Assembly: GCA_965230515.1 (NCBI GenBank)
Contig: OZ246007.1
Location: 3,100,001-3,164,000 of the forward strand
Direction: 5' to 3'
Length of the DNA stretch: 64,000 nucleotides
DNA from: JAJFKB01 sp965230515
Lineage (GTDB): Bacteria > Pseudomonadota > Gammaproteobacteria > Pseudomonadales > IMCC2047
The translations under genes and the position numbers were made by a program. Shown in pieces: positions 35,134 through 43,093 of this stretch. Position 1 is the first letter of the stretch; each line of letters opens with the position of its first letter. Under the pieces are notes generated by a model. That model made no database searches. It was given only the letters and a program-made list of their open reading frames with translations, and was not told where the DNA came from.

Positions 35134-35470
35134 CGACGAACTACCGCCGATACCGGGGAAGCGTTACTTCACCATTGGTGAAGTGAGTGATTTATGCAGT
35201 GTTAAACCACATGTGCTTCGATACTGGGAGCAGGAGTTCCCTCAGCTCAAGCCCGTAAAAAGGCGGGGCAATCGCCGCTACTATCAGCGCCAGGATGTGT
35301 TGGTTATCCGCCAGATTCGCAGTTTGCTCTATGATCAGGGGTTTACCATTGGTGGTGCGCGGCAGCGGTTGACCAATGAAGAAAGTGAGGGTGGAGCAAG
35401 CCAGTCTCAGCAGTTGATTCGACAAATGATCAGCGAGTTAGAGGATGTGCTGGCAATTTTGAAATCATAG
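35114..35470 (+). CDS. MerR-family transcriptional regulator
   Basis: A 118-residue protein with an N-terminal MerR winged helix: Y-F-T-I-G-E-V-S at 16-23, L-R-Y-W-E-Q-E-F at 37-44, and N-R-R-Y-Y. A short dimerisation helix follows. No Cys-rich metal site is present, so it is not a metal sensor of the MerR/CueR kind. Overlap with ihfA by 20 bases shows translational coupling; this pair is conserved in many gammaproteobacteria, but its target is unknown. Confidence 0.92.
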   Translation: MLEPSHNDELPPIPGKRYFTIGEVSDLCSVKPHVLRYWEQEFPQLKPVKRRGNRRYYQRQDVLVIRQIRSLLYDQGFTIGGARQRLTNEESEGGASQSQQLIRQMISELEDVLAILKS

Positions 35471-35569
35471 TTGTTTTAATATCCAGTCCGCTATTTTTAA
35501 ATTCGGTGCTGCTCCGCACCTGTAGCTATATTCACACCTTTAAATTTCAATCTTATCTTCTGATGATAG

Positions 35570-35598
35570 TTCCAAAGCAGCGCGGGTTCATGTATTAT
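35570..35598 (+). promoter_or_regulatory. Promoter of tRNA-Pro
   Basis: TTCCAA (35570-35575) and TATTAT (35593-35598) are 17 bases apart and are followed by a very GC-rich discriminator (GGCGCCCGC), typical of stringently controlled stable-RNA promoters. Confidence 0.65.
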
Positions 35599-35633
35599 GG
35601 CGCCCGCTTAAAGACACAGTAATTCAAAACAAT

Positions 35634-35710
35634 CGGGGCGTAGCGCAGTCTGGTAGCGCACCACACTGGGGGTGTGGTGGTCACAGGTTCAAATCCTGTC
35701 GTCCCGACCA
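35634..35710 (+). tRNA. tRNA-Pro (anticodon GGG)
   Basis: A 77-base cloverleaf with encoded CCA: acceptor stem CGGGGCG against CGTCCCG, D-loop with GGTA, anticodon arm CCACA-loop-TGTGG with GGG at 35668-35670, and T-loop TTCAAAT. It reads proline CCC/CCU codons. Confidence 0.97.
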
Positions 35711-35730
35711 ATCTTTGAGGTGCTACCGCT

Positions 35731-36606
35731 TTGTTAAAAAGAAAAGGGATTATATTGGCAGGTGGTTCGGGTACCCGTCTGTATCCCATTACGCAGTGCA
35801 TCAGTAAACAACTGCTTCCAATTTATGACAAACCCATGGTGTATTACCCGCTGACCACGCTTATGTTGGCCGGTATTCGTGATATTTTAGTAATCTCCAC
35901 GCCCAGGGATTTGCCCGCCTATCAGCAGTTGCTGGGGGATGGCGAGAGCTGGGGTTTGAGTATTCAGTACGCCGAGCAGCCCTCACCGGATGGCCTGGCT
36001 CAGGCGTTTATTATAGGTGAGCAGTTCATCGATGGTGATTTGTCAGCGCTGGTGTTGGGCGATAATATTTTTTATTCTCATCATTTTACTGAGATGCTGG
36101 AAACGGCATCGGCGCGAGATGAAGGGGCGACGGTGTTTGGTTATCATGTGGATGATCCTCGCGCCTATGGTGTCGTTGAGTTCGATGGCGAGGGTAAGGT
36201 GCTTTCGATTGACGAGAAGCCAACTAAGCCAAAATCAAAATATGCAGTGACGGGCCTCTATTTCTACGATGGTCAGGTTGTCGATATTGCCAAGTCGGTG
36301 AAGCCCTCTTTGCGTGGCGAGCTCGAAATTACCGATGTAAACAGCGCCTATTTGAAACAGGGGCAGTTAACTGTGGAGCTGTTGGGTCGCGGCGCGGCGT
36401 GGTTAGATACTGGTACGCACCAGAATCTGATCGCAGCCAGTCAGTTTATAGAAACAGTAGAGGCCCGGCAGGGACTGAAAATTGCGTGTCCGGAAGAGAT
36501 AGCTTTCCGTAAAGGTTTTATCAATAGGCAGCAGCTTGAAAATCTGGCTCAGCCGTTACTAAAAAGTGGTTACGGTGAGTATCTGCTAAGAATTCTTGAA
36601 GAATAA
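35731..36606 (+). CDS. rmlA: Glucose-1-phosphate thymidylyltransferase
   Basis: Makes dTDP-glucose, the first step to dTDP-L-rhamnose. The 291 residues start with the nucleotide-binding G-I-I-L-A-G-G-S-G-T-R-L-Y-P motif, followed by E-Q-P-S-P-D-G-L-A-Q and L-G-D-N-I-F-Y. The start is TTG at 35731 with GAGGTG 8 bases upstream; no ATG is available. It begins 20 bases after tRNA-Pro and opens the surface polysaccharide locus. Confidence 0.96.
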   Translation: MLKRKGIILAGGSGTRLYPITQCISKQLLPIYDKPMVYYPLTTLMLAGIRDILVISTPRDLPAYQQLLGDGESWGLSIQYAEQPSPDGLAQAFIIGEQFIDGDLSALVLGDNIFYSHHFTEMLETASARDEGATVFGYHVDDPRAYGVVEFDGEGKVLSIDEKPTKPKSKYAVTGLYFYDGQVVDIAKSVKPSLRGELEITDVNSAYLKQGQLTVELLGRGAAWLDTGTHQNLIAASQFIETVEARQGLKIACPEEIAFRKGFINRQQLENLAQPLLKSGYGEYLLRILEE

Positions 36607-36613
36607 AATTCCA

Positions 36614-37159
36614 ATGAATATAGTCGAGACAGATATAGCCGATGTGCTCCTGTTTGAGCCGAAAGTATTCGCTGACGAGCGGGGTTTCTTTATGGAAACC
36701 TTTCGACAAAGCTATTTTGACGAGTTGGATTTAAACTTTAGTTTTGTTCAGGATAACCACAGTGCTTCTCAAAAAGGAGTGCTGCGGGGGCTGCACTATC
36801 AGATCCGAAACCCGCAGGGTAAGCTGGTGCGTGTGATTCGCGGTGAGATCTATGATGTTGCAGTTGATATACGCGAAGGCTCTTCTACTTTTGGTCAATA
36901 TGTGGCAGAGACGCTATCTGAGCAGAATCGCAAAATGCTGTGGGTGCCTCCAGGGTTTGCGCATGGTTTTTGTGTGACGAGCGATCAGGCGGAAATCGTC
37001 TACAAGAGCACAGACTATTATGCACCGAATTCGGAGCGAGTTTTAATGTGGAACGATCCTGAGATTGGTATTGCATGGCCATTGGAAAGTGGGGAGCGGC
37101 CGATTCTGTCATTAAAGGACCAACAGGGTAAACCGTTAAAAGATATTGAGGTGTTTTAA
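36614..37159 (+). CDS. rmlC: dTDP-4-dehydrorhamnose 3,5-epimerase
   Basis: The third enzyme of dTDP-rhamnose synthesis, a cupin-fold epimerase of 181 residues. Visible are F-A-D-E-R-G-F-F-M-E-T-F, D-N-H-S-A-S, V-L-R-G-L-H-Y-Q with the catalytic His, and the G-F-A-H-G-F motif. ATG 36614 gives the usual N-terminus; a TTG upstream would overlap rmlA. Confidence 0.95.
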   Translation: MNIVETDIADVLLFEPKVFADERGFFMETFRQSYFDELDLNFSFVQDNHSASQKGVLRGLHYQIRNPQGKLVRVIRGEIYDVAVDIREGSSTFGQYVAETLSEQNRKMLWVPPGFAHGFCVTSDQAEIVYKSTDYYAPNSERVLMWNDPEIGIAWPLESGERPILSLKDQQGKPLKDIEVF

Positions 37160-37224
37160 TACACTGTTACCCCTCTGAGCCTGCCCTGCGTGAAGCTAAA
37201 CTCAATCTAACAAGAGATGAAATA

Positions 37225-38286
37225 ATGCGGCGACAATTATTGGTTACAGGTGGCGCAGGATTTATCGGCAGCAATTTTTGCCACTATTGGACGACTCGGC
37301 ATCCCGATGATGAATTAGTGGTGCTGGACGCTTTGACCTACGCCGGAAAAAGGGAGAACATTGCCGGTCTCGAAGACCGGGGAGTGCTCACCTTTGTAAA
37401 AGGCGATATCTGTGATCAGGCGCTGGTTGAAACGCTGTTAAGAGACAGGCACCTGAATACGATTGTGCATTTTGCTGCTGAATCACACGTCGATCGCTCC
37501 ATCACCGGGCCAGATGCTTTTATCCAGTCAAATATTGTTGGTACGCACAGCCTGTTAAAGGCGGCTAAACAGGTATGGCTGGATGATGCGCAGAACGGCA
37601 CCGGGCATCACTTTCATCATATTTCCACCGATGAAGTGTACGGTTCTCTGGGCCCCGATGATCCACCCTTTACGGAAACCACACCCTATGCGCCAAACTC
37701 TCCCTATTCTGCAAGCAAAGCATCTTCAGATCATCTGGTGAGAGCGTACCACCATACCTACGGTCTCAAGGTGACAACCAGCAATTGTTCTAATAACTAT
37801 GGTCCGTATCAGGATGATGAAAAATTTATTCCGACCATTATTAGCAGTATTTTGCTAGGACAGCCGATACCGGTTTACGGTGATGGTAAAAACATTCGTG
37901 ACTGGCTTTATGTGGAAGATCATTGCAGGGCCATAGATCTGATTTTGGAGAAAGGACAGTCCGGCGAGGTTTATAATGTGGGGGGGGAGAACGAGCAAAG
38001 CAATCTGGATTTGGTCTGCAAGCTTTGTGAGCTGATGGATAATCTGTTTGAGAGGCAGGTGGGCCTTTCTAGACAATTTCCTGGCTGTCCTTCCAGTCGG
38101 GGGGAAGCTTCAGGAAATTTGGTGACTTTTGTAGAAGACAGACTTGGGCATGACTTGCGGTATGCGATTAATCCGGATAGATGCCACCAAGTGCTAGGTT
38201 ATAGGCCAGAAGAGGTGTTTGCTTCTGGTCTGGAGAAAACGGTTCTATGGTATTTAAGTTTGAGTGAATCACCAAATGTTAGTTGA
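37225..38286 (+). CDS. rmlB: dTDP-glucose 4,6-dehydratase
   Basis: The second enzyme of dTDP-rhamnose synthesis, an extended SDR of 353 residues. The NAD-binding T-G-G-A-G-F-I-G-S-N motif lies at 8-17, followed by H-F-A-A-E-S-H-V-D-R-S-I, S-T-D-E-V-Y-G and the catalytic Y-S-A-S-K-A-S-S-D-H. rmlD, needed for the final reduction, is not in the window and may lie elsewhere. The gene order A-C-B is unusual compared with B-D-A-C. Confidence 0.96.
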   Translation: MRRQLLVTGGAGFIGSNFCHYWTTRHPDDELVVLDALTYAGKRENIAGLEDRGVLTFVKGDICDQALVETLLRDRHLNTIVHFAAESHVDRSITGPDAFIQSNIVGTHSLLKAAKQVWLDDAQNGTGHHFHHISTDEVYGSLGPDDPPFTETTPYAPNSPYSASKASSDHLVRAYHHTYGLKVTTSNCSNNYGPYQDDEKFIPTIISSILLGQPIPVYGDGKNIRDWLYVEDHCRAIDLILEKGQSGEVYNVGGENEQSNLDLVCKLCELMDNLFERQVGLSRQFPGCPSSRGEASGNLVTFVEDRLGHDLRYAINPDRCHQVLGYRPEEVFASGLEKTVLWYLSLSESPNVS

Positions 38287-38325
38287 TAAGCTGGGGCTGT
38301 AATATATTTATGACGGGTGGTCTGA

Positions 38326-39240
38326 ATGCCTAAAGTGTGTGCGATCATTGTTACATACAAGCCTGATAAAAAAATGCTGGAAGAATTGGTGCGTCTAATA
38401 TCTGCTCAGGTTTGTGGATTCGTTATTGTAGATAACGGAGCTGATATTAAGTTTTTGGGTGGTCTTGTATCAGAATATGGTGATAAATCGTACAAATTAA
38501 TTTCTATGGGTTCGAATGTTGGGCTGGCGGCGGCGCAGAATAGGGGGGCAAGCTATGCATTTGAGCAGGGCTTTACACATGTGGTGTTGCTTGATCAGGA
38601 TAGCATTCCTGGTTTGGGTATGATTTCCAATATGTTAAAAGTAGAAAAAATGCTTGTTGAGTCTGGTGAAAGGGTTGCTGCTGTAGGTCCTCAGGTTATT
38701 GATGAGCGGACTAATCAGAAGTTTCCTTTTTGTCGAGTTGGTGTACTTAGAACGCAGAAAACTCTGTGCCCGAAATCAGCTGAAGACGAGTATTGTGCGA
38801 CGGATTTTCTTATTTCCTCTGGAAGCTTGATTGGAAGGGGTGCTTGGATGGAAGTGGGGGGGGTAGATGAAGATTTGTTCATCGACAACCTGGATGTGGA
38901 TTGGTGTTATCGTGCAAAAAGCAAAGGGTACAGATGCTTTGGTGTTTTTTCTGCGAAGCTTAGGCATCGTTTAGGGGATAAGGTGGTATACCTTTTTGGT
39001 GGGGCGTTGGCGCTTCATGTGCATACACCTGAGCGTCTGTACTTTATTATGCGAAATAGAGTGATGCTCTATAAAAGAAAAGAGATACCATTGTCCTGGA
39101 AGAGTAATGATTTTTTAAGGTTGATCGTAAAATTTGTACTGTTTTCAGTTTGCATTTCCCCGTATATGAAGAATTCAAGATCGATGCTTGCTGGAATTAA
39201 AGACGGATTTGTTAACCGTGTTAATATAAAGCGCACATAG
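38326..39240 (+). CDS. Glycosyltransferase family 2, probable rhamnosyltransferase
   Basis: A 304-residue GT-A enzyme with I-V-T-Y-K-P at the start, V-D-N-G and the metal-binding D-Q-D-S (a DxD variant) near 90-93. It resembles bacterial rhamnosyltransferases (RfbN/WbbL-like), in keeping with the rml genes just upstream. It is probably cytoplasmic and membrane-peripheral. It is followed by a 459-base gap, so the rml-GT unit likely ends here. Confidence 0.85.
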   Translation: MPKVCAIIVTYKPDKKMLEELVRLISAQVCGFVIVDNGADIKFLGGLVSEYGDKSYKLISMGSNVGLAAAQNRGASYAFEQGFTHVVLLDQDSIPGLGMISNMLKVEKMLVESGERVAAVGPQVIDERTNQKFPFCRVGVLRTQKTLCPKSAEDEYCATDFLISSGSLIGRGAWMEVGGVDEDLFIDNLDVDWCYRAKSKGYRCFGVFSAKLRHRLGDKVVYLFGGALALHVHTPERLYFIMRNRVMLYKRKEIPLSWKSNDFLRLIVKFVLFSVCISPYMKNSRSMLAGIKDGFVNRVNIKRT

Positions 39241-39429
39241 TAGAGAGGTGTTTTCCTAAGCTGTTTTGGTGGATTTAGCTAATGTTTATAAAGGGTTGCT
39301 ACAAATTTGTAATATTTCTCTAAATATTTGTGCGTGACGTCTTGCGTCTTGCAAAGACGTGGTCTAGTATTACCCGTGCTCTTGGGCGAAAAATGCCAAA
39401 GGCTCCTTAGTTACGTGTTAAGTTTGGGG

Positions 39430-39466
39430 GCGCCAGCTGACGAATTGTCGGTTTTTCAGCTGGCGC
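39430..39466. repeat. Perfect 11-bp inverted repeat
   Basis: GCGCCAGCTGA and its exact complement are separated by 15 bases. It is GC-rich in an AT-rich gap. It may be a terminator without a T-run for the GT gene, an RNA structure or a protein site. Confidence 0.75.
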
Positions 39467-39612
39467 AATCAAACAGAGTGTTGTCGAGAGGTGGTCGGTT
39501 TTTTTGGTCAAAGAGTTGTGCGGAGCGTGCAAAGTTTGATTGATAAGTTTGGTGCTATGTAAAAAAACTGCAAAACTGTAAATATGATTTATGCTTATAG
39601 TTTAAAAAAGGT

Positions 39613-39641
39613 TTGCATTGTGCTTTTATCAGGCTTAATAT
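39613..39641 (+). promoter_or_regulatory. Promoter of the secreted 529-residue protein
   Basis: TTGCAT (39613-39618) and TAATAT (39636-39641) are 17 bases apart, with the ATG about 55 bases downstream of the predicted start. Confidence 0.6.
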
Positions 39642-39699
39642 TCGCGCCGTCTGATTGATTGTTTAACACGTTTCAAGGACTAATAAGAGGATAACTGAA

Positions 39700-41289
39700 A
39701 TGATTAAGAAAACATTGCCTGCAGCCATAGCACTTGCCGGCAGCCTAGGTTTGGCAGGAGCCGCGAATGCGGTCAATGTCAATCATGATGGGCTGGGTGA
39801 GGCGTTATTGTATTCCTACTATACGACGGAGGGTGGTAATGATACGCTTATCAATATTACCAATACTTCCAATAATGTTAAGGCTGTCAAGGTCCGCTTT
39901 GTTGAAGCGATGAATAGCCAGGAAGTTTTGGATTTTAACTTGTATTTGTCCCCATATGATGTCTGGACAGGTGCAGTTAGCCGATCTTCTGGTGGGGCAA
40001 AATTAACAACCGCAGATACTTCCTGTACAGTTCCCGCTATTCCAGCTGGTGGCGTTGAGTTCCGTGAGTTTGTATATCAAGGTTCCAATTACGCAACTAG
40101 TCAGGGTGGCCCTCAAGGTACCGATCGCACCCGTACAGGTTATCTTGAAGTTATCGAGATGGGTGTTGTGATCAACGAAGATCCGGCTGATCCGGATGCA
40201 TTTAATCCGGCAATAGCGGCTACTCACGTAAATGGTGTTCCGGCGGATTGTTCTGTGCTAACTAATGCGTGGGGTGGCGCTGGTCAATGGACCGCAGATA
40301 ATGGTCGCGCAGTCAATGAGCCTGATGGTGGGTTGTATGGTTCGGGCATTATTATTAATGTAGCTGGCGGTACGGATGTTGCTTATGATGCCGTGGCGCT
40401 GGACAGCTTCTTGATTGATGGTAGCACAGAAGGTCATTTGGGTGGCACCCCGGACGCCTACAACACGACAGTGGATTTGCACGCGGATCCTGGTACAGTA
40501 CAGCCCTCGTTGCAGGACGCAACGGCTATTGCTACGCTGGCTAATGGTGCGACTGTTATTCCAGAAGATCCCGGTGGAACTCTAAATCGGGGTATCGATG
40601 CAGTAAGCATGGTGTTGCAGAAAGAGTCAATTGCCAATGATTATTTGACAGTAGCAAGTTTGGCGGCGGGTACCGATTGGGTTGTAACATTTCCTACCAA
40701 ACGCTTTTATGTGAACGGTTGGACTCCGTCTGGTGCCGATGCGACTGTCCCTGCGGCAGCTACACCTAGACCTGAGCCTTTTACCAGTTTTTGGACTGAC
40801 GCTGAGGTAAATAGTGTCGAAGGTTCATCGTGTGAGACTATCGCTATTACTTTTTATGACCAGGAAGAGGGCGAGCAGGCACCTTCAGGTGTTGATTTCT
40901 CTCCACGTCCGCCAAGTGGTCCGGCCTTTGCTCTTTGTTATGAGGCAAACGTTCTTACCATTAATGACACGGGCATACTGGGTGGTGGTTATACCAAGTC
41001 TAACTTGAATCTGCCGGCAGCCTTTGACGCTGGCTGGATTAATGTTGGATTGACAGGGACTTACCTGAATCCTGAAAACTCAGTAAACTACACCCGTCGA
41101 ATTCTGATAGATCAAGCGGCTGGGTTGGGTACTTCTGCTCCTACGGCTACTCTGGGACTTCCTGCAATTGGATTCTCAGTAATCTCATTTGCAAATGGAG
41201 ACGTGGGTGGATTGTTGTCTAATTATGCGGGTCTTACCGATCATAAATCTAGACATACTACAGTAACTGTAACTCCACCGGTTCCCTAG
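39700..41289 (+). CDS. Secreted protein of unknown function (529 residues)
   Basis: A clear Sec signal peptide (about residues 1-24, cut after A-N-A) leads to a mature protein rich in Thr, Asn, Asp and Gly with few Lys and a mostly beta character. There is no transmembrane helix after the signal, no lipobox and no LPXTG or PEP-type sorting tail; it ends in V-T-V-T-P-P-V-P. Six Cys in the mature part could form disulfides. I do not recognise a family. It has its own promoter, a GAGG site and a strong terminator, so it looks like an abundantly made single-gene product. The neighbours suggest a cell-surface or exported role, perhaps as a substrate of the type II secretion system at 51.7-61.8 kb. 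Confidence 0.85.
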   Translation: MIKKTLPAAIALAGSLGLAGAANAVNVNHDGLGEALLYSYYTTEGGNDTLINITNTSNNVKAVKVRFVEAMNSQEVLDFNLYLSPYDVWTGAVSRSSGGAKLTTADTSCTVPAIPAGGVEFREFVYQGSNYATSQGGPQGTDRTRTGYLEVIEMGVVINEDPADPDAFNPAIAATHVNGVPADCSVLTNAWGGAGQWTADNGRAVNEPDGGLYGSGIIINVAGGTDVAYDAVALDSFLIDGSTEGHLGGTPDAYNTTVDLHADPGTVQPSLQDATAIATLANGATVIPEDPGGTLNRGIDAVSMVLQKESIANDYLTVASLAAGTDWVVTFPTKRFYVNGWTPSGADATVPAAATPRPEPFTSFWTDAEVNSVEGSSCETIAITFYDQEEGEQAPSGVDFSPRPPSGPAFALCYEANVLTINDTGILGGGYTKSNLNLPAAFDAGWINVGLTGTYLNPENSVNYTRRILIDQAAGLGTSAPTATLGLPAIGFSVISFANGDVGGLLSNYAGLTDHKSRHTTVTVTPPVP

Positions 41290-41921
41290 GCAGGATGATT
41301 TAGCTAGGCAGTTATATTTGTAGTACGAAAGAGGGGCCTTTTATGGGCCCCTTTTTTTATGCAATCGAAGATTGAATGTATGGGTTTAGCAGCTGATGGA
41401 TGAGTTGTCGGGTAAATGTTGGGAGCGAGTGACTTTTTATTACCCTGTCGGTCCCAAGGGGTGGGGCTGCGCGAAGTCCTAGAGCCCGGGGTTTACCTGG
41501 GAGAGTTTGTTTTTAGTTAAAATATGGCTCGAGCTGTGAGTGGTTTTTCAAGATTATGTTGCCACCATAGTTTTTCTACCTTCGGGTACTATGTATTATT
41601 GTCAAGTAATGGCCTCTAAGGACCCGTTTAGTTGTGTGGGCTAAAGAGGGGTTGATGATCTGGCCTGCTCTTTTGAAATAAACTGCGTGTTGATGTGCAA
41701 GGATAGGTGGTACCCCTGCGAGATTATTACCTGTGTAAGAGGCGTTTTCTCTAATGAAAAATATGACGTTGGAATTTGATTTAGAGTTAAAGGATTACAA
41801 AATTAATGGTTATTGTTCGTTGCGTTCCTTTGCTTTTAGGCTAGACTCAATAGTATGAGAGAGTTTAGCCATTTTTAGCAATGGATTTTTGTGGTTTGTA
41901 ATAATTTTTTAGGGTATGAAT
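41290..41921. other. 632-base gap between the two secreted-protein genes
   Basis: After the terminator at 41332-41358 this AT-rich stretch holds no gene that I can support. A 34-codon frame (ATG at about 41754, reading M-K-N-M-T-L-E-F-D-L) has plausible composition but only a weak, distant GAGG. GC-rich patches at 41450-41510 might fold into RNA, but I match them to no known class. Confidence 0.5.
41332..41358 (+). terminator. Intrinsic terminator after the 529-residue protein
   Basis: A 7-bp GC stem (AGGGGCC with GGCCCCT), extendable by A-T pairs, is followed by seven T. Confidence 0.92.
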
Positions 41922-42992
41922 ATGAAAGCTATTTTTACAGGTCTGGTGTTGTTAGGGACTATAATCACCAATTGTGCATATGCAGGGACGCTAACGATAG
42001 ATAATCAATTATGTGGGAGTATTAGCGGCAATGTGGTAATTGATTCCTCCGGTAATGTTACTGTTGCAACAAGCGCCGGTGACTCTTGCGGGGGTTCCGG
42101 TAGTACAAATTATCTGGTGCAAGTGAATGTCTCTGGGAATGGCAGTGTTACGAGCTCCCCAAGCGGAATTAGCTGTCCTGGAACCTGTCAGTCGTCATTT
42201 TCGGAGTCCAGCAGTATTACGCTTACTCCCAATACCAGTGGTGGATCGACATTCACCGGCTGGTCCGGGCCTGATTGTACTGGTACGGGGCCCTGTGTGT
42301 TGAGTAATATTTCAGCAGCAAAGTCTGCGACCGCCACATTTTCCGGAGGGACCGTAAGCTACAATTTGGCTGTTACTAAAGCGGGTTCTGGTGGTGGGAC
42401 GGTAACATCCAGCCCATCCGGAATAGATTGTGGTAACGACTGCAGTGAATTATATGCAGATGAAACAACAGTTACTTTAACCGCAGCAGCAGATGGCTCA
42501 TCTGAGTTTGCTGGATGGTCCGGGGCTTGCACCGGAAATACTACCTGTCAAGTTGATATGACAGAAGCGCGAGCAGTAACGGCGACATTTAATAATACAA
42601 GTGGTGTTAGTATTATCGATCGAAATTGGCCGGATAGTCCCCAAGAAGTAATCTCACTGCGAGGTGATGAGGCGGTCGCAATTAGAGTGAATACTACGAC
42701 AAGCACTTCAGCTGGTGGCCAGGTAAACACTGCTTCGACAACGGGTGTAATTGGGACGCGATTGGTAACTATATCAACTACCCCCGGAGATTTTGATACA
42801 GGATCGCTTGGGAAATGCAGTGTAAGTGGTTTAGAAACTGCAAATATTCGATGGACGCAGAATCCAAACCCACCGTTCCCTTTGAATCTATTAAGCTGTA
42901 AGCTGAATGTCAACACGGAGTATTATATTAATATTAAGCATACTACATGCCCTGCTAACACTGACTGTACTTTTTACTTTAGTATTAATTAG
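41922..42992 (+). CDS. Secreted protein with two divergent InlB B-repeat domains
   Basis: A 356-residue protein with a signal peptide (about 1-21, cut after A-Y-A). ATG 41922 is preferred because AGGG lies 7 bases upstream; the ATG at 41916 is too close to it. The mature part has two tandem repeats of about 77 residues (65-140 and 147-224) of the divergent InlB B-repeat type, sharing G-x-V-T-S-S-P-S-G-I, F-x-G-W-S-G and A-T-F. Each repeat has two Cys pairs in equal positions (85/89 and 119/125; 170/174 and 203/209), probably disulfides. The C-terminal 130 residues are unassigned. Such repeats occur in adhesins and extracellular enzymes. No catalytic domain is seen. Confidence 0.8.
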   Translation: MKAIFTGLVLLGTIITNCAYAGTLTIDNQLCGSISGNVVIDSSGNVTVATSAGDSCGGSGSTNYLVQVNVSGNGSVTSSPSGISCPGTCQSSFSESSSITLTPNTSGGSTFTGWSGPDCTGTGPCVLSNISAAKSATATFSGGTVSYNLAVTKAGSGGGTVTSSPSGIDCGNDCSELYADETTVTLTAAADGSSEFAGWSGACTGNTTCQVDMTEARAVTATFNNTSGVSIIDRNWPDSPQEVISLRGDEAVAIRVNTTTSTSAGGQVNTASTTGVIGTRLVTISTTPGDFDTGSLGKCSVSGLETANIRWTQNPNPPFPLNLLSCKLNVNTEYYINIKHTTCPANTDCTFYFSIN

Positions 42993-43025
42993 TTAGTGTA
43001 AGTAAACAAGTTCAAACTTTGTAGT

Positions 43026-43063
43026 GATAAAATCCCTGCCCAGCATTGGGCGGGGATTTTATC
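43026..43063. terminator. Strong bidirectional-type terminator
   Basis: A 17-bp stem (43026-43042 with 43047-43063, one T-G pair) with a GCAT loop, A-rich on one side and T-rich on the other. It separates the InlB-repeat gene from the parvulin gene and argues against starting the latter upstream at 43046. Confidence 0.92.
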
Positions 43064-43093
43064 GTTTTAATAAATGTTGGAGAATATTATTCA

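Larger units (their letters stand above)
39241..39699. other. 459-base structured gap before the secreted 529-residue protein
   Basis: No convincing gene. It contains an imperfect stem around 39337-39360 (ACGTCTT with AAGACGT), a perfect 11-bp inverted repeat (39430-39440 with 39456-39466, 15-base loop, no T-run) and a promoter at 39613-39641. A 71-codon open frame at 39328-39543 has no ribosome binding site and is Cys/Arg-rich noise. Confidence 0.6.

Noticed and set aside
35634..35740. tRNA-Pro as an integration site of a genomic island
   Set aside because: No repeat of the tRNA 3' end and no integrase gene were found in the window, so only the junction is noted.
39328..39543. 71-codon frame in the gap before the secreted protein
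   Set aside because: No ribosome binding site, odd Cys/Arg-rich composition, and it runs across the structured inverted repeats.
41440..41520. Possible cyclic-di-GMP riboswitch in the GC-rich patch
   Set aside because: The conserved core sequences of the GEMM class are not present.
43046..43093. Upstream start of the parvulin gene
   Set aside because: These codons lie within a 17-bp terminator hairpin and would precede the signal peptide with unsuited residues.
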